Below, in pieces: positions 50,808-63,019 of a stretch of 64,000 bases of DNA. The DNA is from Turbatrix aceti (Eukaryota; Nematoda; Chromadorea; Rhabditida; Panagrolaimidae): positions 682,001 to 746,000 of the forward strand of contig OZ017766.1 of NCBI GenBank assembly GCA_963969345.1. The letters are read 5' to 3'. The translations under genes and the position numbers were made by a program. The notes under the pieces are model-generated. The model saw only the letters and a program-made list of their open reading frames with translations, did not search any database and was not told where the DNA came from. The stretch's first letter is position 1. Each line of letters starts with the position of its first letter.

Positions 50808-52620
50808 ATGAAGACTATCATCCACATCGACGATGATGAAAAAGTTCTTGAAATCAGACAGAGAAGTTTTTCTATGTTTTCTAACGACAGTGTCCACAGT
50901 AGTAGCAGTCTCAGTATCAAGTCGAGGCTCATGTCTTCGCTGGAGCACGAAACAAATTGGATGTGGATCGGTCTTGCAGGGGTGGTAGCTTTCTTCGAAG
51001 CCATGCAGTTCAACTGCATCGAACCCACCATATGGCCTTATATGACTGCTGTATGTTTTTTACCCGTCAAAACTTTTACAAATTTCGCTTCAGATTGACA
51101 AGACGTCGTCAGAATCATTTTCCTATTTTATCAAAGCCTCGTACTATCTTGTTAACTGCGTGATAGGATGCATTGCCGGTTACGTGTGTGAGCTTATTTA
51201 CGATACCCGCCCACAACTCATCTTCGGCACCATCATTGTCATACTTGCCTGTGTCGTCTACCTTTGCATTGAATTTGCATTCTTTACCTTTGATTTGGTT
51301 TTTCTCTTTCACACCGTTCTTCTCGGCATCGGACTCGGCTCGCTGTCAGTTTACCGGACATTTATTGCAATGCAGTCTAGGGAGGATCAAAGATCCAGGG
51401 CATGTGGTTACATGCAATTCGCCGAAGCCATAGGACTTCTGCTTGCACCCATACTTCAACTCATGGATGCCCATCTAAACTTTCCCGGATGGGAATCGCC
51501 GTTTTTTATTCACTTGAACCTGTTTACGGTACCGATTCACGTTACGATACTTTGTTCCGTGGCTATGCTGTTTTGCTACGTAAAATTGTTTGATGGCACC
51601 CTAAGTGCCCAACTCATTGTCAAACAACTACCGAACGAGAGTACAAATATTTGCGAGGTTGTACCAGTGCAAAAAGATTATGACAAATTAGCGTTTGCGG
51701 TATTGCTAATGTCAAGATGCGGAGCCCAGGCTATGCTTGTGGCTTTCAATACGTGAGTTGATTTGGCATACGTTTTTGTAAATGTTACAGAAATAGTTAA
51801 GGGCGTTAAATATTTATAGAGTAACATCGCTCCAGGCAATTCACATGTTTGGCCTAACAAACTTAGAGTCCGTAAAATTTCAATCACTATTTCTCATTTT
51901 ATACGGAATATCAACGGTGACGATTGGATGTATATACATTGTCTATCAATTGGATTACAAAATCAATGAACGCGTGATGATGGTACTTTGTAATGCTGTA
52001 TTTTTGTCGTTTTTTCTTATCACATATCCTTGGTCTTTTATCACCGATTTAATTCCATATCAAGATTTTCCTGGTAAACCACGTATTTTTAACCGTAAGC
52101 AAAGAAATTTTTTATCATTTTCTGAAATTCATGTTTTCCAGAATCTGAAGCTTTGTATTTTGTCGCGCACAACAATATCACAGATGTTGAATTGGTTGGA
52201 TGTCGTGCCGACTTTGCATGGTGTGAGAAGACACCTCGAATCGACATGGCGCTTTACAATGTGGTGCTCTTCATATCAGCCGGCATTGCAATGCCTCTTG
52301 TCCAACTCAATATGGATAACCTTTTATTCAAAGTTTGTGGACCGGTGAATCAGGGCTTGGAGCAGGCTGCGTTCAATGCATCAGCTCTTGTAGTCAACAT
52401 CTTTGGGCCTGTTGCTTTTACGTTAGTTTTCTTCGGTCAAATACTATCACCTTTTTCAATTTAATTTTTTAGGATAATGTACGAAATGAATGGGCCCTAT
52501 TGGATATGGCAGCTGGAGATTATTATTTCCGCGGGATTGTTGTTCATAATTTTCACCACTTATCAACGACTAGTGCCTTACAGTCAACGAATGTCTAACA
52601 TAGACGACGTATTTAGTTAA
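50808..52620 (+). CDS. MFSD8-like major facilitator transporter, copy 1
   Basis: Five exons (50808-51050, 51094-51752, 51820-52094, 52142-52421, 52473-52620) give 534 aa. A Ser-rich cytosolic N-terminus opening MKTIIHIDDDEKVLEIRQ precedes about 12 membrane segments. The MFS signature after TM2-4 reads GIGLGSLSVYRTFIAM. A lysosomal-MFS-like luminal loop carries CRADFAWCEKTPRI, and the seventh to eighth exon region reads MDNLLFKVCGPVNQGLEQAAFNA. These features resemble the MFSD8/CLN7 group of lysosomal carriers, which is often multicopy in nematodes. Substrate is unknown. The tandem partner at 57843 has the same N-terminal motif and all four intron positions. AATAAA follows 42 bp after the stop. 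Confidence 0.88.
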
Positions 52621-52661
52621 TGATCGATGTCATATTGCTTAGATGCATGTATGTAAATACA

Positions 52662-52667
52662 AATAAA
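52662..52667 (+). terminator. Probable poly(A) signal of MFS copy 1
   Basis: AATAAA 42 bp after the stop codon at 52620, within an A/T-rich 3' region. Confidence 0.5.
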
Positions 52668-52897
52668 TAGTTAATTAGGAGCAAATAATTGTTCACGTAT
52701 AAACTATCGTATAGCATCACAAAAACACGTTGCTGAGAGATAACATTATGCAGAACGAGCAGGGTTTCACTGCATGCACACAGCGCACAGCGTACCAAAG
52801 TGGCTAAAACAGCGCTCATAATGCACGCGCTTAATTTGCTGCTGCTAGCGCATGCAGCATAAGCGTAAAACTTCATCACGTTTATAAGGGTTCATAT

Positions 52898-53433
52898 CAG
52901 GGTTTTCTAATTTGACTTTTTGTACCGCTCGCTCCGCTCCCGCTCTTTTATTTTTTTTCTCGCTCGCTCCGCTCCCGCTCTTTATATTTTTCCTTTCCAC
53001 CGCTCGCTCCGCTCCCGCTCCATTAATTTTAATTTTTTTGCGCTCGCTCCGCTCCCGCTCATGAGCAGAGCGGGAGCTGCCAAATTGGGGGGAAAGTGTA
53101 AATTCAAAGGAGGTTCAGGTGGTGAGACAAATTTTAGCGACAAATCTACCCGAAAGTGAACGGAAATGATAAATAATCAGACAAATTGCCATAAATTGTT
53201 AGTGTTTTTTGAACTCAAGTTGTTTTCGCCTCTCGCTTTTTCAAGATTTGTGCGCTCGCTCCGCTCCCGCTCCTTTGATTTAAATTTTTTTTGCGCTCGC
53301 TCCGCTCCTGCTCTTTTACTTTTTCATTTTTCTCGCTCGCTCCGCTCCCGCTCCTTATTTTTTTCTCTTTTACCGCTCCCGCTCAGGAGCGGAGCGAAGA
53401 GCGGAGCGATTTCAGGAGCGGTCGAAAACCCTG
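52898..53433. mobile_element. hAT-like MITE, GCTCGCTCCGCTCCC word family
   Basis: 536 bp with termini CAGGGTTTTC / GAAAACCCTG and a perfect 8-bp duplication GTTCATAT (52890-52897, 53434-53441). It has repeated GCTCGCTCCGCTCCCGCTC words separated by T-rich spacers. Confidence 0.87.
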
Positions 53434-53777
53434 GTTCATATGCAAGTGTTTGTTAAATTTTCTTTTGCAATCGATTAAACACATTTTTAGCAACATGTAC
53501 ATCTATTTTTTTTTCAAATTGATTATCTGTGAGCTTTGATTGGAGCATCCAAAGATAGCCATTTTTTCAATACATTTGTCAAAATTGCAATTGATGCAGA
53601 CTGACGATTTTTTCAAAATTTTGCACAATGATGCGGAAAGTCAAGACGAACACATTGCAAAAAAGAAATCGTCGATAGCCACCATCAGTTCCGAGATATC
53701 AGCTGATAACTGTTTTCCTTATAGAAATGCGCGCGCATCGCCCTTCATTTGCATCGCGGACCAGGGTGCACTGCATG

Positions 53778-54174
53778 CAGTGTAACGCAAACCAAAATTA
53801 TTGCCTTCGCCTTCGCCTTCGCCTCCGGAGGCGAAGGCGAAGGCGATGAAGGCGCCTCCAGAGACGGAGGCGATCAGAGGCGCCTTTGGTGTCAATTCTC
53901 AATTTTTCTATTACAAAATCATAGCAGAAAGCAAAATTATGATAATAGAACCCTTTTATTTCTATTAAATAAAATGGTAAAGCTGTTTTTTGACTATTTG
54001 TGGTTAGAATTTAAAGTCATTCAAATTTTTTGTCCCAAATTGTAAAGGTCTGAAGGCGATGGAGGCGAAGGCAATTGGAGGCGATCAATTTTTTGCCTTC
54101 GCCTTCGCCTTCGGAGGCGAAGGCGATCTGAAGGCGCCTCCGGAGGCGATGAAGGCGAAGGCGATGTTACACTG
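53778..54174. mobile_element. hAT-like MITE, GGCGAAGGC word family, copy 2
   Basis: 397 bp with termini CAGTGTAACG / GTTACACTG and a perfect 8-bp duplication ACTGCATG (53770-53777, 54175-54182). It is an inverse-orientation copy of 23363-23759. Confidence 0.9.
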
Positions 54175-55120
54175 ACTGCATGCGCCTTCCCCTTATTTTT
54201 TATCAATAGAGCGCGCGCGTGCATTTTCAGAGAGAGCCATGTTCAAAAAAACGCCCTGCAGCCCGTAATAGAGTTTTTTGCCTACGGTCACTTGGGTAAG
54301 CTTAGGCATGTCCCAAAGATTGTTTTAAGCCCCTCGCGGCTTCTGTAGGATTTTTCTGGGCAGTGCTGGAGGCATTGAAAGATCACGAAATTTCGAAGTG
54401 CCGTAACTCACCAAAACCCTTGCCGATTTTGAAAAACTCTCTATCACGCTTTTCATTATGCCGAAAAGAATCAGTATGCAAAACAGGTGGCACCAAAATA
54501 TGCGCGTATTCGATTTACATCAAAAATTAGATTACCACTGGTTTACCAGCTTAGAAATGCGCACGCGCTTTGCAATAGCGGACTCTCTTGGGGTTCCGCC
54601 AACGAATAAACTCGGCGATCAGTCCAAATCTGGAGGGGCACCACTTTTTCACCTTCTGATTTCTTTGTTTTTATTTGACTTTTTTGAGTTTTTATTAATT
54701 ACGATGATCATAATAAACTTTTTTTCACTAATGTTTCACCACGTGCGCATTTCTAAGCTGGTAATCTAATTTTTGATGTAAATCGAATACGCGCATATTT
54801 TGGTGCCACCTGTTTTGCATACTGATTCTTTTCGGCATAATAAAAAGCGTGATAGAGAGTTTTTCAAAATCGGCAAGGGTTTTGGTGAGTTACGGCACTT
54901 CGAAGTTTCATGATCTTTCAATGCCTCCAGCATTGCACAAAAAAATCCTACAGAAGCCGCGAGTGGCTTAAAACAATCTTTGGGACATGCCTAAGCTTAC
55001 CCAGGTGACCGTAGGCAAAAAACTCTATTACGGGCTGCAGGGCGTTTTTTTGAACATGGCTCTCTCTGAAAATGCACGCGCGCGCTCTATTGATAAAAAA
55101 TAAGGGGAAACGCATGCAGT
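54175..55120. mobile_element. ACTGCATGCG palindromic element, copy 1
   Basis: 946 bp from ACTGCATGCGCCTTCCCC to its inverted copy ending CGCATGCAGT. Both arms carry the shared core (TGTCCCAAAGATTGTTTTAA) and GCGCGCGC. An inner inverted repeat around GGCACCAAAATATGCGCG surrounds the centre. The first 8 bp serve as the target duplication of the preceding MITE. Confidence 0.8.
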
Positions 55121-55929
55121 GGGGTGGCGAAACTCCCATGGGAATTAGAAATAGGGGAATTATCCCATGGGATTCCCATGGGAGTCCCATGGGAGTCCCC
55201 GGGGGTATTTTTTTGTACGTTTAAAAAAGTACATGTTCATACAAAAAAGATATCCAAAAACACACTTATTTTATTAATGTAATAAAATTAACAATGAAAA
55301 TAAAAGCGCGCGCATTGTGTTTAAGAAAATGCCCTGCAGCCAATAATAGAGTTTTTTGCTTACGGTCTCTTCGATAGGATGTATTATGTCCCAAAGATTG
55401 TTTTAAGCCACTCGCGGCATTTTTCCGACAATTTTGTGCGGCGCTGCAGGCGATAAAAATTATAAAACTTTAAAATGACTTTAAAAAAAAGCATCGATTG
55501 ATTTTTTGAAAGCTCTCGTAACTTTTTTTCACTAGACCTGTAAGAATCTGTATGCCAAATATGGGACATATCCTACGTGCTTTGATCGAGATCCGGCACA
55601 AAAAGATAAAAACGCGCACGCGGGTAAAAAAAAAAGAAATTGAAGAGCAAGAAAGAAAGGAGTTCTCTTCGGTGTTCTCGCAGCGAATAAGTTTAGCGCT
55701 AATTCAGAATCCGAACAGGCACATTTTCTTGAATCTTTGTTTATTTTTTTTTCGCCAAATATGTTTCTGAAAAAAAATGCACGCGCGCGCTCGATTGAGC
55801 AGAAATAAGGCGTATGCAGTGGGGTTTTCGACCGCTCCCGAAATCGAGCGGTAAAAAAACAAAAAAAAACAAGAGGCGGGAGCGGAGCGAGCGAAAAAAA
55901 AGAAAAAAATGAGCGGGAGCCGAGCGAGC
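55121..55929. repeat. Mosaic of partial elements (CCCATGGG words, palindrome half, GAGCGAGC words)
   Basis: 55121-55205 holds inverted CCCATGGGAGTCCC words. 55290-55820 is a right half of a relative of the ACTGCATGCG element ending GCGTATGCAGT. 55821-55929 matches the end of the 52898 family (GGTTTTCGACCGCTCC, then GCGGGAGC words). Borders are approximate. Confidence 0.55.
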
Positions 55930-56873
55930 ACTGCATGCGCCTTCCCCTTATTTTTTATCAATAGAGCGCGCGCGTGCATTTTCAGAAAGAGTCATGTTCA
56001 AAAAAACGCCCTGAAGCCCGTAATAGAGTTTTTAGCTTACGGTCACTTCGGTAGGCTTGGGCATGTCCCAAAGATTGTTTTAAGCCACTCGCGGCTCCTG
56101 TAGGATTTTTTTGGGCAATGCTGGAGGCATTGAAAGATCATGAAACTTCGAAGTGCCGTAACTCACTAAAACCCTTGCCGATTTTGAAAAACTCTCTATC
56201 ACGCTTTTCATTATGCCGAAAAGAATCAGTATGCAAAACAGGTGGCACCAAAATATGCGCGTATTCGATTTACATCAAAAATTAGATTACCAGCTTAGAA
56301 ATGCGCACGCGGTGAAACATTAGTGAAAAAAAGTTTATTATGATCATCGTAATTAATAAAAACTAAAAAAAGTCAAATAAAAACAAAGAAATCAGAAGGT
56401 GAAAAAGTGGTGCCCCTCCAGATTTGGACTGATCGCCGAGTTTATTCGTTGGCGGAACCCCAAGAGAGTCCGCTATTGCAAAGCGCGTGCGCATTTCTAA
56501 GCTGGTAAACCAGTGGTAATCTAATTTTTGATGTAAATCGAATACGCGCATATTTTGGTGCCACCTGTTTTGCATACTGATTCTTTTCGGCATAATGAAA
56601 AGCGTGATAGAGAGTTTTTCAAAATCGGCAAGGGTTTTGGTGAGTTACGGCACTTCGAAGTTTCATGATCTTTCAATGCCTCCAGCACTGCCCAGAAAAA
56701 TCCTACAGAAGCCGCGAGGGGCTTAAAACAATCTTTGGGACATGCCCAAACATATCCAAGTGATCGTAAGCAAAAAACTCTATTACGGGCTGCAGGATCT
56801 TTTTTTGAACAGAACTCCTTGCACACTCGCGCGCGCGTCTTTTTCTCTTGTTTGATAGAAAGGCGCATGCAGT
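55930..56873. mobile_element. ACTGCATGCG palindromic element, copy 2
   Basis: 944 bp with ends ACTGCATGCG / CGCATGCAGT, collinear with copy 1, and flanked by GAGCGAGC on both sides (55922-55929, 56874-56881). An 8-bp duplication is suggested, but the target is itself a GAGCGAGC repeat, so the match is weak evidence. Confidence 0.78.
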
Positions 56874-56881
56874 GAGCGAGC

Positions 56882-57842
56882 GACAAAACAAAGCAAAATA
56901 GAAAACCTTGAAAAAAAGTACTCAAATAGAATACCGTTAAAAATATACACTGTTTTATGTATTTATTTTTTATTGTGCATAAATTTATTTTCTACTTAGT
57001 GGTTAGTTATCATTTGACCAGACGATAGGAGCAGAACAAAGTATTCAAACACTATGAAACATTTTGAGTGCAAAATTTCTCTTAAATAAAATTGGTTTCA
57101 TCTCCGAAAAGTTGTAAAAAACACTCAATTTTCACATTACTTTTGTAGCGTAATTATTGAATTTTACAACAGTACAATGTATTCAATAAAAAAAGTGAAT
57201 GGATAATCTTTATAACTCCCAGATTACCACGATGCCTGCTTGTTGTGTTTTGCCATGATCACGGACACACACAGCAAAACATTAAAACGATCTGAACTCC
57301 CTTCAGTTGTGTGTGTCTATGATTAATTTTCTTTTTTTGTCCAAAAAAGAGGTGCAAGATTATTAACAAATATAACAAATCCCGACTAGATTGACGTCAA
57401 AGCAAGGTGTAGGTGTTGCGATTAACACTATTGTCAGCCTCAGGTAAGGACTGTATCCAGTTCTTTTCACTCTCTGTGAGGATGAAAACTTGTTACATCG
57501 CCCTTTCTGAATTACGAATTTGTACGCAAAAGGTTGGCCAATTGATGGAGTCCGTAACTCACAGGCGCATGGTTGAAGGGATATTTACCTCTGACGTTGC
57601 TTGGAAAAAAAGGTTAAAATATTGTTGATCATTGTTTTGTATGTACGTCAAAAAATGGGTGGGAATGGAAATCAATGCATCCGGCTAGTCTGGTTAGGTG
57701 GTCGTGAAATTCCGTATCGCATTCATTAACCCCCTCTACCGTTTTCTCGTTGCTAATTTTTTGTTCCTATTACCACATTGATATATACATTTTTCAAACA
57801 CGGCTGCAACAAATTTTATTTCTCTAAGATTGGTCGCCAGCG
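56882..57842. other. Upstream of MFS copy 2, no gene recognised
   Basis: A/T-rich. Short frames such as 57413-57628 have no support. It probably contains the promoter of the transporter gene, but no TATA box stands out. Confidence 0.4.
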
Positions 57843-59952
57843 ATGAAAACCATCATTAGAATCGGTGACGACGAAGATGTGCTTGAAATTAGGCAAAAAA
57901 CTTTATCTGTTACTAGTGATAGCAAATCTGTATCGGATTCATCGTCTATAAAGTCTTCGTCGCCTTCTATTACAAAATCGTACGATAAAAGCACGTTATC
58001 CGTAACACGGAGTCTTTCATCTACCGGGCATGTTTCTTCAAAGCCGAGATCGAGACTAGCTTCAAAGTCTGAAGCACAAACTAACTGGCTGTGGATTGGA
58101 CTTGCTGGATCTGTGGCTTTTCTCGAATCCATGCATCGTAACTGCATTGAGCCTACTGTTTGGCCGTACATGAAAGAGGTGAGCGTTGTGGAGGATAAAA
58201 GGGTAATTATAATACTTTGAGAATGATTTGTCAACAACGTAGTCGTCTTTTATTGAAAAATACCTTTTTATGACCCCGACGTTACGATAACATGCGTATA
58301 AAATATATATTATTACACTACATACAACGGGATACATTTTTTTGACATAAACGTTTTTAAAACATGTTTCAAAAATGCATAATGTTTTATTCAGATTGAT
58401 CCCGACTCTTCGGAATCTTTCTTTGGAATCATTCAAGGAGCCCAATCGCTGACAAACTCAATTGTCTCATTCATTGCTGGTTACATTTGTGACAAGATAT
58501 ATGATACACGGCCTCAACTCATCGCAGGCACCGGCATCATCCTGTTTTCATGCATTGTCTACCTTTCTGTCGAATTTGTATTCTTCCTGTCTAATACCAT
58601 ATTTGTATCATACAACGTATTTATGGGCATTGGACTGGGATCGTTGTCGGTCTACAGAACTTATATTGCTATGGAATCCGAAGAACGTCACAGAGCGCAG
58701 GCCTGCGGTCTGACACAGATTGCGGAAGCCATTGGCCTACTCCTTGCACCTGTGCTTCAACTCCTCGCTTCGCTGCTCGATTATCCAGGATGGGAATCCC
58801 CGTTTTTTATTCATCTAAACATATACACTACCCCTATTCTGGTGACGGTCTTTAGCTGTTCGGTGATGCTTCTGTGCTACATTAAGATATACAACGGACA
58901 AGTCACAGCCGAGCCAGCACCGACTCTCGACCTTATAGTCGGCAGAGAAGTCGACGAAAGCCTGCTGCAGCCCATGGAAAAAGACTACGATAGACTGGCT
59001 TTTGTCGTGCTCATTATCGCAAAGGTTGCTGCTCAAGTTATTTTACTCACTTTTAATTCGTGAGTTTTTGTCTACAGATCAACTATATGAATTGGAATAA
59101 AAATTTCAGCATAACAGCTTTATACGCTATGAATGTATTTGCTTGGACGGGTGAAGAGTTAATTATTTTTCAATCCATACTTCTGATTCTTTACGGCATC
59201 GCATCGATATGCATCGGGGGAGGGTATATATTTTTCAAACTTGATCAAAGGGTCAGCGAACGGGCATCCATGGTTGTTTCCTACGGCATATTCTTGTCTT
59301 TCTTCCTGGTCACCTATCCTTGGTTTTTCATCGAAGAAACCATCCCATACGAGCACCTCGACGACGGTGAACCTATTTATAATCGTCAGTCATTGCTAAT
59401 TTTGAGACTTAGTAAGATGCTTAATTTGTGTTTACAGAAACCCTGGCCATATTATTCGTTGCTCAAGAAAATGTTACCGATGACATGCTTGTTGGATGCC
59501 GTGTCGAGTACAACTGGTGCGCAGCTACACCCCGTGTCGACGTTCTGGTATACAACGTTGCATTATTTGTTGCAGCTGGCTTTGCCATGCCTTGGGTACA
59601 ACTCAACATGGATATCCTGTTGTCTAAAGTACTGGGACCCATTAATCAGGGACTCGAACAGGCTGCATTCAATGCTTCCGCTATGATAGTTAATATTATT
59701 GGTCCCTTCATTTTTACGTTAGTTTTTTCACCACTTTCTTAAAATTTATGCATTTGTAAGAACATGATGTTTTTTAGGGCAGTGTACGAATACTCGGGAC
59801 CCATTTTGCTGTGGAGATTCGAACTCGTAGTATCCTTAGCTTTGCTGATATTGCTATTGGTTACCTACAACCGACTAGTCCCCTACAGCCAAAGATACAC
59901 CAACAAAGTCGCGCATAAAAGTGGTAGTCTCGTAAAAATTATAAGAATGTAG
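57843..59952 (+). CDS. MFSD8-like major facilitator transporter, copy 2
   Basis: Five exons (57843-58178, 58395-59059, 59110-59384, 59438-59717, 59778-59952) give 576 aa. It opens MKTIIRIGDDEDVLEIRQ, then a longer Ser/Lys-rich cytosolic tail than copy 1, and the same membrane plan: WIGLAGSVAFLESMHRNCIEP, the MFS signature GIGLGSLSVYRTYIAM, a luminal CRVEYNWCAATPRV and NQGLEQAAFNASAM. The C-terminus has a basic extension. Exons 3 and 4 have exactly the same lengths as in copy 1 (275 and 280 bp) and all intron phases agree. The two are tandem duplicates separated by about 5.2 kb of mobile elements. A lysosomal transporter role is inferred from MFSD8-like features only; substrate unknown. Confidence 0.88.
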
Positions 59953-60028
59953 TTTCACAAATAATTGAAACTTAAAATTATGATACTGGTAAAACAAATT
60001 AAAGAAAAATATTATTCATTTGTCAGCC

Positions 60029-60034
60029 AATAAA
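60029..60034 (+). terminator. Probable poly(A) signal of MFS copy 2
   Basis: AATAAA 77 bp after the stop at 59952, in the 195-bp gap before the convergent P450 gene. Confidence 0.5.
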
Positions 60035-60147
60035 ATTTTATAAAGCAAAGTCAAAAAAGCAGAACAAACCAAATATAAATAAAGTATTCAAAATATCTGA
60101 TACCAAAACGTATAGTGTACATAGTACCACAAAAACAAAAAAAAGAA

Positions 60148-61828
60148 TCAGTCCCGTTTAACAAGTTTCACAGTGACGCTCTCCGGACTGAAAACAGAGC
60201 ATCCGACGAGTTTCATTCGGGTTTCTGTTTGGTCGCAAGCCACAATGCGGTATTTTTTGAGCAGCCGAACGAGAGCAATCTTTTCCTCAACGTATGCCAA
60301 TTTCATTCCAATGCAAATCCTTGGACCACCACCGAAAGGGTAGTACGCCATGTTTTGCTGTGGAGTCAGGTCGAAGAAACGATCGGGCATGAATTCGTCG
60401 GCATTGGGTCCCCATACTTCGGGATCACGGTGGAGAGAAATGACGTCCGCAATAACGCGCTCACCTTTGAAAACTTTCACGTCGCCAATGGTCGTGGATT
60501 CCATGCACTCTCGGGATACGGCGCTTAAAAATGGTACATGAACTAATGCATTTTCAAAAGGTAACTCACAATGAAGCAATCGGATGCAGACGAAGTGATT
60601 CCTTCATGACCACATCGACGTACCGCAAATCATTTACCTGTTCGTATGAAATGTCGTCGTCGTCAGGGCAGACGCCATCAATTTCGTCGATCAGTATATC
60701 TTGAATCTCTGGATTTTTTGCAAGCTCAAAAGCAGTCGTTGTCAGAGTGTTAGCGGTCGTGTCGAAGCCCGCAAGAAGGAAAACGAAACACTGGGAAACG
60801 ATCTCGTCCGTTGTCATCTTCTTTTCCACTTTCAAACCAGTTGCAACAAATTTCTCGTCTTCGATGTTTTGATTCTCTAGGTCCAAAAATAAATCAATGA
60901 AGTCGATTCTGCCGTTTTCGTGTTTGACTTTTCCTGTGGCTCTGAGAGCACGTCGGGCTTCTACTTCTTTGTATAACTGGGTTATAAGCCTCATAAAAGG
61001 ACTACCCCTCAGCCAATGAGCCCCGAGAGCAAACATACGAATGTACTCACTGACTGCCGGAAACATGTTGCACGCTTTTTCAAATGAACTGGAACCAAAT
61101 TCAGCAAAAATATTCTTAACAATCTCGACGTCAGGGTTTTCGAATTGTCTAGTACCACGTTGACCCATCGCGACACGACAGATAATATCCATGGTAAGCT
61201 CGTGAAAGTAGGGAAGAATGTTGAATGGTGTGTCTTTAGCAGAGGCATTGTCCAGATACGTTAACATAACTCGGCAGGAGTCATCGACGGTCGGAATAAT
61301 CTAAAAGTAAAGACATGCGTTTAAAAAATTATCTCAATTTTGCAAACCCTCTTCAAATTATTGACGTTGAAACTTGGAGCACTGATAGTTCGTAGGCGTT
61401 TCCACCGTGCCCCTCGTGCGATAAATACGTGAGCTCGGTTATTTTTGTCCACGTTTCCGGCAATCAGAGAACTATTCCTGCCATGAAAATTTTCAAACTG
61501 TTTGACCATGAATTCGTTGACCATCTCAGGATCGCTAAAGACAAGGTATTTTAGACTGCCATTCATGAGCCCGTAGACTTTGCCGTATTCTTTGGTCCAT
61601 TCGGCAATTTTAAAGTTTCCAGGATAGTCACGTGTCGTAAACGCGTCCATGTGATTTTTGAAGACATTTGTCACGGGTGGAGTAAGGATACCCCGTCGAT
61701 CCCAGTACTTGGAGTTGTACTTTGCCACTCTGAATGAAAATAATTTATGTAAAAATTAAAATGACTCAAACTTACAAATATAACAGGTAAAAAAGAGACA
61801 CAACGAGAAGAAGAATAGCAACAGCCAT
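60148..61828 (-). CDS. Cytochrome P450, clan 3 (CYP3/13/25-like)
   Basis: Four exons (61828-61776, 61729-61348, 61300-60570, 60523-60148) give 513 aa. The N-terminal signal anchor reads MAVAILLLVVSLFYLLY. YWDRRGI follows, typical of nematode clan-3 enzymes. C-helix WKRLR, I-helix AGFDTT (322-327), K-helix ESLR (379-382) and heme loop FGGGPRICIG with Cys459 are all intact, so the enzyme should be active. It would sit on the ER membrane and oxidise small lipophilic substrates with electrons from P450 reductase. The substrate cannot be inferred. Donors are GTAAGT, GTTTGC and GTGAGT; one acceptor is TTAAG. It is convergent with MFS copy 2. It has a TATA box, unlike the 5' minus-strand genes. Confidence 0.93.
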
Positions 61829-61915
61829 TGTTATTGTTTTTAAGCAAAGATACAATTGATTTTCTTTGTTCAGTTAGAAAATACCTTGATTGCGTAATCG
61901 ACCGATGCTGTCTTA

Positions 61916-61923
61916 TATTTATA
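61916..61923 (-). promoter_or_regulatory. TATA box of the P450 gene
   Basis: TATAAATA on the minus strand within CTATAAATATAAG, 88 bp upstream of the ATG, a fitting distance for a short 5' UTR. Confidence 0.6.
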
Positions 61924-62335
61924 GAGGTCCCCCTTAAGAGCGCATTACCGCTGCTATCGTTCTGGGGTAATCACGCAAGGGACACAAAGAAAACACACAT
62001 TGTGTGAGAGTTTTTAACATGGACAAAGTTTTGGCTACACTGTAGTTATGGTCAACATGTCAAAAAATTTTGAATACGTTTTGGTATCCCGAGCCCCAAA
62101 AGGCAATTTTAGAGCCAATAGGAGCCGGAACACAAACATTTTGTCCCTCTCACCGGAATCAAGAAGTACAATATAAATTTTGTTATCTGTTTTGTGCATG
62201 CTTTGTGTTTATCTGCATCACACAAAAACCTTTGACACCATGACACATGACATCATTGCAAGCCCGTTTGGTGTACATAAAAAGAATTGCACAAACTGTG
62301 CGCAAAAATGATGAAAAAAAGCTCATTCACAAATT

Positions 62336-62825
62336 TTAAGAGGCCGTCCACGACAGGATTTCGGACCGAGGACAAGGCTTTTTTACACTTTCAAATGTTT
62401 TGAGCCAGAATTGTTCCACACCCCTAGGAAAGTCGAATCCCACAAAACACCAATTTTAAAAAAAATCGGAATCTGTAGTTTTGGCTTCTGGAAGGTTTTA
62501 ACACAAGTTGATGCCACGCGCTGCGTTCATGAGTAAAAAAGCTGAAAATTTTTGAAGGAAGGGGAACACGATGTCGTAATCAGATTTTTTTTTATCGTTA
62601 CGGTAAGTGCCACTTTTAGGCTAAATTTTTAGGTTTTTTGGCTACCATAGATTGGGTTTTCAGAGGTGCCAACATTGTTATAGCCTATCTTTTTCCCCGT
62701 GTTTTGACGCTTCGAATGATGTATAACACAAAATTTTAAAAGGGGGATAAAGTTATCATTTTGAACAATTTTTGCCGCGCACTCGAGAAAAAAGCGCGCG
62801 CACAGTCTATTTTTCGCCTCGCTAG
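62336..62825. mobile_element. TTAA fold-back element, family A, left half
   Basis: Begins TTAAGAGGCCGTCCACGACA and is collinear with 12292-12800. It is interrupted at a TTCGCCTCGCT site by the hAT-like MITE at 62826, in a sequence that continues uninterrupted at 13100-13130 in the intact relative. Confidence 0.75.
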
Positions 62826-63019
62826 CAGACATGAAAACGGGCCTAGTTTTTAGGCCCAGGCCCGGCCCGAAATTATCCATTCTGTATTTTTTCCATATTT
62901 TTATCCAAAAAATTGCAGCAAATCGTTATATAAATAACATAAATTACTGGTTTTTACTCAAAATACTATGTTTTCCACATCTGCAGAGACTAAATTTTGT
63001 TAAACATAACCAAGACAGT
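62826..63019. mobile_element. GGCCCGGG-family hAT-like MITE, truncated by a TTAA element
   Basis: Starts CAGACATGAAAACGGGCC and follows the 42392-42714 family until AACCAAGACAG. There the family's own TTAA is occupied by the fold-back element starting at 63020. The remainder of the MITE is not seen before the window ends. Confidence 0.75.

Noticed and set aside
54948..56891. Conserved-looking peptide HVPKIVLSHSRLL in several frames
   Set aside because: It is the translation of the shared DNA core. Other copies carry stops and frameshifts in it, so the similarity is at the DNA level.
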